Source: Poa pratensis
Taxonomy: Eukaryota > Streptophyta > Magnoliopsida > Poales > Poaceae
Assembly (NCBI GenBank): GCA_947311845.1
Contig: CAMZMU010000081.1
Coordinates: 5,029,473-5,093,472, forward strand
Direction of reading: 5' to 3'
DNA length: 64,000 bases
Shown: positions 58,073 to 64,000 of the stretch, in pieces
How the letters are laid out: each line of letters opens with the position of its first letter
Numbering within the stretch: position 1 is the stretch's first letter
The notes under the pieces: generated by a model
What the model was told of the DNA's origin: nothing
The model's input: only the letters and a program-made list of their open reading frames with translations
Database searches by the model: none
Program-made: the position numbers and the translations under genes

Positions 58073-58679
58073 TCAGGGGAGGGGCCCCAGCTCCTGCTCC
58101 GGCCGCCTCGGGCTGCCGTGGTGGTGCAGAGGGTCCGGCCCGGCCGGCACCGACTGCAGCTCTTCCTTCCCAGCCGCCGGCGGTGCGTGCGGCCACAACG
58201 ACGACCTGCTGTTGCCGCCCTCCACGACCCGCTGCTGCTGCTCCTCCTCCTTGGACTGGCAGTCGCACCACCAGCACAATGTGGATCAGTACTCGAAGAA
58301 ACGTAAACAAGATATGCAAAAATCGAATGCAGAGTTCAGAGCCACCATTACCTCCGATCCCACACGAAGAAATCCCGCGGCAGCTGGCCTCTGATGACCT
58401 CCCAATCGACCCGCCAGCCCTGAAACAAGAACACCACACAAGCTTGAGCATTGAGAGATCACATAAAACTCGCTAGGATGTGCATAGATCAATCCATGCA
58501 AAAGGAAGGAGAAAGAAGAGACAGAAAGAACAACAAAGTTTCCAAGTGAATCCTGGTTCTAGCAGGACGTAGTACGTACCATTACCAACAACAGCACGTG
58601 CCTGCGATGGAGGGGCAAGGAGGAGAGCGGCGCAAGAGCATGCAGCCGCCAAGCACACCAAGAACCGGACCATGGCCAT
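58073..58679 (-). CDS. CLV3: CLAVATA3/FON2-type CLE signalling peptide precursor, three exons
   Basis: Exon 1 (58679-58580) encodes the signal peptide MAMVRFLVCLAAACSCAALL ending before QARAVV. Exon 2 (58419-58352) and exon 3 (58255-58073) complete a 116-residue precursor with consistent phase. Exon 3 has the CLE motif QSVPAGPDPLHHH followed by GSPRRPEQELGPLP, resembling the CLV3 tail after its CLE motif. CLV3 (FON2/FON4 in rice) is secreted by shoot and floral meristem stem cells, perceived by CLV1-type receptor kinases, and limits WUSCHEL, setting meristem size. The intron 2 acceptor is chosen from a TACTGAT branch site and CTGCCAG, because TGA closes the frame just upstream. The exon 1 donor could be 58580 or 58586. 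The first CLE residue is Gln, where Arg is usual. Confidence 0.85.
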
Positions 58680-59445
58680 GGCTCGCGGTCGAAGAGCTAC
58701 CTACTCAGGAACCGCGGTGTAAAAACTAAAAACCACGGGACAATCTCAAGAAACCTCCAGTTCCAGAACCGAACTCCACTTGCCCATGCCCCTGGGAGAT
58801 CCAGGGGCTTCTTATAGAAAGAACGAGCTTGCAGGATACTAGGAGAAACGGGTTCGGGAAGGGAGTAAATTTTGGGCAGCTGAATACAGTTAAGGCTTGA
58901 CAAGATGGCTGCCATCCTGTCCGAGAACTTCTCTGGGAAAAGGGAGCTAGCTACTCCAGCTTATCTAGCAAAAGATTGTGTGGGAGGAACTGGAGATCCG
59001 GAGGATCCAAGTACAGTGGAGAGCTGTCCGGGGGATGGCATGGCGTACTCTCTTTTGCTGCTAGCCTGCTAAGGTTCTCCTGACGTGTGACGCTCGGGTG
59101 TCATGTATAGGTCACCATTGGGTGCAACTGATGTTTTGCCAGTGCAGATACGTGGATTGGTGCGTCAACAGAAAGGAAAAAGAAGAAGGAACAGCGTAAT
59201 CTTTCTTGCTAGTCTTTCCTCTGGCCCTCTTGGCATTGGGACTCTGGGTTGCATCCCTTCTTCTCTGCTCCTTACTTAATGAGACGAGACGGCGTCGCAG
59301 CCGGAGGGCCTGGTTGGTTTGACGGCAGCAGCTGTCAGACCTTTGTACTGGAACAGTGTATCGTTTTCTACAGGAAAGTGGTCGTGGTCATTTGAAAGCC
59401 ATCTCTGGTCTGAACTCTTCTTTTTTGCAATGGAGGCCAAAGATT
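58680..59445. promoter_or_regulatory. Upstream region of the CLE gene
   Basis: The minus strand has CTATAAGAAG at about 58817-58808, some 135 bp before the ATG, a possible TATA box. The remaining 600 bp up to the MULE border hold no gene, so the MULE insertion lies about 770 bp upstream of the CLE start codon. Confidence 0.45.
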
Positions 59446-61435
59446 GCTAATTTTTTTTTTTAATAATACATTTTTTTAAATAAATTCGAAAAATATTACG
59501 CAAAATAACGAAATTTCAAAAATAATACGGCCTCGGCCAGGCCTGGGCCGATTAGGTCCTGTCGGCCAGGCCTGGGCCGATAAGGCCTTATCGGCTCTGT
59601 CTAAGCCGACAGGGTCGCATGGTGGGCCAGCCCTGCGTCCGACAGGCCGTCACGCGTCAGGGAGGGGTACTAATCGGCCAAGCTCTGGCCGACAGGCCTC
59701 TCGGCCAATACTGGGCCGATAGGATGCTGGATAAGGCCAATCCTGGCCACATCTTCTTCCTCGCGTCCTCTCTCTCCTTTTCTTCTTCCTCTCGAAAACC
59801 AGCAGCTCCTTGCTGCGTTTCAGCGGCGATCTGTCCATCCAGCCACCAAATCTTCCTCCTAAAAATGTTAGAGAGTTAAGGCAGCTCAGATATACAGATG
59901 GGTTAGGTTTTTGTGTGATTTCGTGTTGTTTGGTTGGAGCAATGATGGAGTTTAGGTGGAGGTTCGTGTAGGGTGGTGGTGGTGCAGCGTGGTGGTGGTG
60001 GTGCAGTGGTGTTGCTGGTGGTGCAGCAGTGGTGGTGACGGTGCTGGTCCATTGAATCGGCACGCTTCAAGGGTATGCGTTTATCTGGCTAATTAGTGTT
60101 TACTGTTGCGCTAGTAATATTAAGTATATAGTTGTTCCCGGTTATAACAGTTAATTGGTGTCACATTTTAAGGTTGTTGAGATGAGTAATTTAGTGAAAT
60201 GTTTGTTTTACTATGGTCCTGGCGAAGTTGTGGTAAATGAGCATGGAGCTGATTTGGGTGAGTTTCGATGGTCAGAGTTGGAACTGAGTGACCCAGAAAC
60301 ATGGTCTATAAGTCAGCTGAAAGATTGGTTGGCAGCGTGTTTAGGACTTAATCCTCAAACAGACACTGTCGGTGTGCATGCACTGTGGACGAAGTCAAGG
60401 TCACCGGTGTTTTTTTATTTGAGCCCGATAGATCGGACCTCTCAGATGGTGCGATGGTTGCAAGGCTGCGAAAGCAGGGGATGTACCCTTATCGCGTTAC
60501 TGATACCTGTCGCGAAGGACCAACATGTGACTGCACATGCAATAAACCAAAATTGCTTCACCTGCCCTGCTCCCATGTATTGGCTGCGTGTGGCCAACTC
60601 GGACTGTCAGCCATCTCGTTCGTTTCACCATATTATTTGAACGAGTCTGTGCTTAATACCTGGACCGGTGAAATGGTGGGATTCGAGCTGTGGGTAATTT
60701 TAACACGGTTGACCCTAATGAAAGGCAGTACATCCCCGACCCAAGGCTACTGCGTCCTGGTAGAGGTAGACGACCGTGCAAGCGTATCAGAAATGGTATG
60801 GATGAATCTGAAGCCGGAGGCCCGACAGTGCAATGATTTTGGTCACAGGGACACTGCTTGTACAAAATTCCCACCTACGAATGCTGCTCCGGCAACTAGA
60901 GCAGCTGCTCCACGTGGGCGAGGCAGCCGAGGACCAAGAGGAAGGGGAAGAAACTAGGATGTTTTAAATTTGGACCGTGCTTTTATTTGTAATAATGAGG
61001 ATCAATGTTTTAAAATTGGACTATGTTTTAATCTGTAATATGTGTGGATCAGTGTTTATAGACAATGTTTTTATCTGTAATATGTGTGGATCAGTGATTT
61101 AAATTTGGAGTTTGATTTCATCTGTAATTTGTCTGCATTTGTGGCTAAAAAAGAGGAGGGAGAGGTGGAAAAAAATGGAAGAGCCTCTCGGCCCAGCTTG
61201 GGCCGACAGCCTCTTGTCGGCCCAGTTCAGGCCGATAGGCCCAGTCGGCCCAGCTCTGGCCGACCGGTTTCTCTGCCACGCGCAGAGCCGGCCGACAGCA
61301 CATATCGGCCCAGGCCTGGCCGACAGGACCTAATCGGCCCAGGCCTGGCCGAGGCCGTATTATTTTTGAAATTTCGTTATTTTGCGTAATATTTTTCAAA
61401 TTTATTTAAAAAATGTATTATTAAAAAAAATTAGC
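59446..61435 (+). mobile_element. Mutator-like element (MULE, 2.0 kb) with 9-bp target duplication
   Basis: CCAAAGATT occurs at 59437-59445 and 61436-61444. The ends are GCTAATTTTTTT and its inverse, inside near-identical terminal inverted repeats of about 135 bp (59446-59582 and 61303-61435). The subterminal DNA carries many TCGGCC/GGCCGA palindromic units. Inside lies a transposase remnant with its central domain deleted, so the element is non-autonomous. Confidence 0.93.
60182..60957 (+). pseudogene. MULE transposase remnant with internal deletion
   Basis: The first part (MSNLVKCLFYYGPGEVVVNE ... QMVRWLQGCESRGCTLIAL) is the N-terminal region common in grass MULE transposases. The catalytic DDE/MULE domain is absent. 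After a frame change near 60500, the second part has the SWIM zinc finger CDCTCN ... LPCSHVLAAC, the following VSPYYLNESVLNTW motif and a degenerate zinc knuckle (CNDFGHRDTACTKF), ending in an RGRGSRGPRGRGRN tail. This deletion-derivative structure cannot transpose alone. Confidence 0.85.
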
Positions 61436-61493
61436 CCAAAGATTTACCTCATCCATCAAGAGAGATTAGGCAGGTTTTTTTGTTGTTGACTAA

Positions 61494-62205
61494 GAGCATC
61501 TCCAACCATGATTGCCAAACCCTCCCCAAATGTCTGGGCGGACAGCCCGGATACGATTTGGGCTGGAAAACGTCACCCAACTGCGGCCCCATAGCCAGCC
61601 CAAACGTCTGGCCTGTCCGGCAGTTCGCAAAGTCAGCCCATATGTGGGGAGGGTTTGAGCCTGCCCGGACGTGTCCGACCCATGGTCGCTGACACCACGG
61701 CCCCATGTTTGACCGCCCGTCCACGCGGAGAGGTCACCTTGACCGTCCGTCCACACGTCAGCATTCATGGCGCACCGGCCGGCATTCCGACTGTCATTCA
61801 TGGCGTACTGGCCGGCGCTCCGCCCGAGGAGGCCATCTTCGGCTATAAGTGGAGGGCCGGAGCAAACCCTAGCCCGCACTCCACTTCTCCCTCCACCGCC
61901 GCACTCCTCTTCTCCGCATCCACCACATCCGGCTCCTCCTCCCCATCCTCCTCCTCCACCATGGCTCGTCGCCTTCCGACGCGGCAGAGGTTGCAGCAAT
62001 GGCGGCCGAAGCGCAGGCGGGGGCGGAGGCGGAGGCAACGCCGGTCGGCATTGTCAAGCTAGATGCGGAGCCCGTATTCGTCGAAATGACGGGTGCGGAG
62101 TTCCGCCAACGAATGGAGGAGGAGGAAGCCAGATATCTGGCGGCGGCGGAGCAGTGGAGATATTTGGCGTATGCAGCAACCAAAAATACGCTCGCTCTTC
62201 GGTAA
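61494..62205 (+). mobile_element. Harbinger-like element, right end not found
   Basis: TAA (61491-61493) is followed by GAGCATCTCCAACCATGATTG, the terminal type of the 55936 element. It has CGGACAGCCCGGA-type subterminal phrases, a TATAAG motif near 61842 and an ATG at 61961 (MARRLPT). A frame change leads into MAAEAQAGAEAEATPVGIVK and EMTGAEFRQRMEEEEARYLA, ending at 62205. The right inverted repeat is missing or unrecognisable. The insertion point is 58 bp from the MULE border. Confidence 0.55.
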
Positions 62206-62838
62206 AGATAAAGTCCGAACTCGTACCACTAGATTCTCATAAGTACGTGGCTGCAGATCGAGCAGGAACAAAACTGCAGCGCGTCACGTACAGGGTACCG
62301 CTTCAACTTGCCAGCGCAGCGTGCATGTGTTCGTGTGCGACCAAGAGAAATGGAAGGAGGAGCAGCAGCGTATCCATTCTACCAGGTGAGAAGATATCTG
62401 TGTTATCCACTGTCTTGGCATTGTAAGTTCCCAGGAGGCCAGCAGGACTGCTTGGTCTGGCAGCAACAGTTATCAAATTTTTGTGCTTGATCAAAATTTT
62501 CTTCTTCCCGTTTGGTCTAGGTTGTAGTTTGCCTTGCAATGACCCTGTTTTATTTGAAGCCAATATGGCATTCCCAGCTATTGATGCAGAGGTCGGTAGT
62601 GCTCGATCGGTGCTCACCTACTTTAGATATTCTAACATACTACATACGGATTAAAATGAGTGAATCTACACAATCATACGCGTCTAGCTACATCCAAATC
62701 AAAAAAATGCTAAATCATTTTATATTTTCGAAACGTAGATGGTACCTTGCTAGCTGCAGTACAAATAGTTGACACATGTTTTTTATTTGGTAGTGCTTAG
62801 TGCCCATGGCCCTAAGGGGAGAGGCCGCTGGCAGCTGC
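62206..62838. other. Spacer with MITE fragment
   Basis: 62620-62700 (TACTACATACGGATTAAAATG, AGTGAATCTACAC) matches the body of a common Triticeae Stowaway family; its ends are lost. No gene. Confidence 0.45.
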
Positions 62839-64000
62839 CACTAGTAGGGAATAGCCTGTTGACAACGTGCCACTTTTGTCCACTGGCAACGTGTGGTGGC
62901 GCTGCCAGTATTGTGTTGTCACGTGCGCAATGAAGCGTTGCTAGTATGATGAGGAGTGGCAACGTGTACACGCAATGCGCGTTGCTAGTGTCCTTTTCTA
63001 CTGGCAACGCTTAACCTTCTCGCACGCTGCTAGTTATATTTTTGAATAATTATTTTTCGTATTTAATTTATTTTTCGTTTCCAGTATTCTTATTCACAGT
63101 AGCAGGGAACCTAGGGTATGCAATATACAGTAGCATTGGAACAGTATGCAATATAAAAGAATCCAGTATAGTATGCATACAAAGTCTCGAATACAACATA
63201 AATATAGGGTCATGCACAATGTTTAATTCACATATTTGTAACACACTAGCTAGCTATAGTCTTACAATAATTACACAATTGAACAAGTCAAATGTTTCTA
63301 ATTAACATAGTTTGACGGTTTAATAATCTCACATATATCTGCAGCCTCATTCACCACGGAACTCTACGTCCTTCTTGATACAATGACTAATCATAAATCT
63401 GGCAAACTCCTCGACGATCTTTACTAGTGTACTCTTCGGCAATTCCTCTAAACCGATTCGCGGATGCTAGGTAAATTAAATCATGATCAAAACCAACACA
63501 AAATAAGAAGAATATTTCAGTAAATGAAAAAATATTTTGCATAGCATAGATGTTGGCCTTGGATCAATAGCTCTGCTCATCACGATGTCCATATGTTCAA
63601 AAAGATAGTAGCCACACATATTGGTCGCATCAGTTTGTTGGTGGCATTGAGACATATTGCGTAGAAATAACCATATTACACATAAAATATATTTAACATC
63701 AGAACCATTTCACCCTTCTCATGAATGGAAGCATCGATATCATTTTCTTCATCATCTTCTTCTTCATCATCATCATGAGATATATTGGGATTCAAGGTAG
63801 GAGATACATCTGATTGCCTTGCCATAAGGCAAACGTGCGAAATGGTCGAAGATGATGAAGAATTACTTGAACCACCATTGAGGTCCATGTCTTATTCCAA
63901 CAGATGTTGGGATTCCTCTACATTGTTAGTCACAGAAGTAATAGAGGATACAGAAGCATTGGTTTCATGGCAACAAGACTTAGGAAGCATATCATCATGA
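62839..64000. mobile_element. CACTA (En/Spm) element end, running off the window
   Basis: It begins CACTAGTAGGGAATAGCC, the CACTA terminus of Triticeae elements. Closely spaced subterminal motifs TGGCAACGTGT, TGGCAACG and GTTGCTAGT occur in both orientations between 62850 and 63030, a characteristic subterminal array. The other end is outside the window, so its extent is unknown. Confidence 0.7.
63676..63888 (-). pseudogene. Fragment of a transposon-encoded protein
   Basis: MDLNGGSSNSSSSSTISHV is followed by CLMARQSDVSPTLNPNISHD and an acidic DDEEEDDEEND run, then SIHEKGEMV. The CLMA-x(n)-acidic-x(n)-KGEM pattern is one I know from the region after the zinc knuckle in grass retrotransposon gag proteins, and similar text occurs in CACTA-associated ORFs. 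Its place inside the CACTA end is uncertain. Confidence 0.4.

Noticed and set aside
57924..58451. Minus-strand continuous frame of 175 codons and plus-strand frames over the CLE gene
   Set aside because: They run through the introns of the CLE gene in the wrong frame and lack the CLE motif.

Overview
This window is plant nuclear DNA from a grass, most likely a member of the Triticeae (wheat, Aegilops or barley group). The evidence is a set of spliced plant genes (an F-box pair, a Sen1-type helicase, a plastid fibrillin, DUF538 proteins and a CLAVATA3-type peptide) spaced kilobases apart, plus a dense transposon load with plant hallmarks: Stowaway and Tourist-type MITEs, Helitrons, a MULE, Harbinger-type elements, a CACTA end, and an LTR beginning TGATACGTCTCCAACGTATC, which I know from Triticeae gypsy-type retrotransposons.

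Layout. Positions 1-22.4 kb are almost entirely repeats. A 4.86-kb segment (1440-6298) holding part of a minus-strand LTR retrotransposon is tandemly duplicated at 6300-21883. The second copy is interrupted by an element with a 5-bp target duplication (6802-15736). That element is interrupted by a solo LTR with its own 5-bp duplication (8588-12212), and the solo LTR by a Helitron sitting exactly in an A^T site (9293-11314). The first duplicate copy preserves the empty site.

From 22.6 to 43 kb, on the minus strand, lie a progesterone 5-beta-reductase/iridoid-synthase-like gene, two F-box genes, a DUF538 gene with a truncated tandem copy, and a seven-exon Sen1/MAGATAMA3-like helicase. From 44 to 55 kb lie a DUF538 copy that has lost its ATG, a retroposon with a 14-bp target duplication, tRNA-Ala(AGC), a candidate RNA polymerase III box C/D RNA, the plastid fibrillin FBN4, tRNA-Pro(UGG), an intact DUF538 gene and an internally deleted U6 snRNA gene with its full promoter.

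From 56 to 64 kb a Harbinger-type element, a CLAVATA3/FON2-type gene on the minus strand, a MULE with a 9-bp target duplication, a second Harbinger-like element and the end of a CACTA element follow each other.

The genes are mostly unrelated in function. The only local family is DUF538 (four copies). A recurring feature is that the fibrillin, the first F-box gene and the helicase each need one-base insertions, nearly all in homopolymer runs, to restore the family reading frame. This points to consensus sequencing error, so I describe these as genes with frameshifts and not as confirmed pseudogenes.
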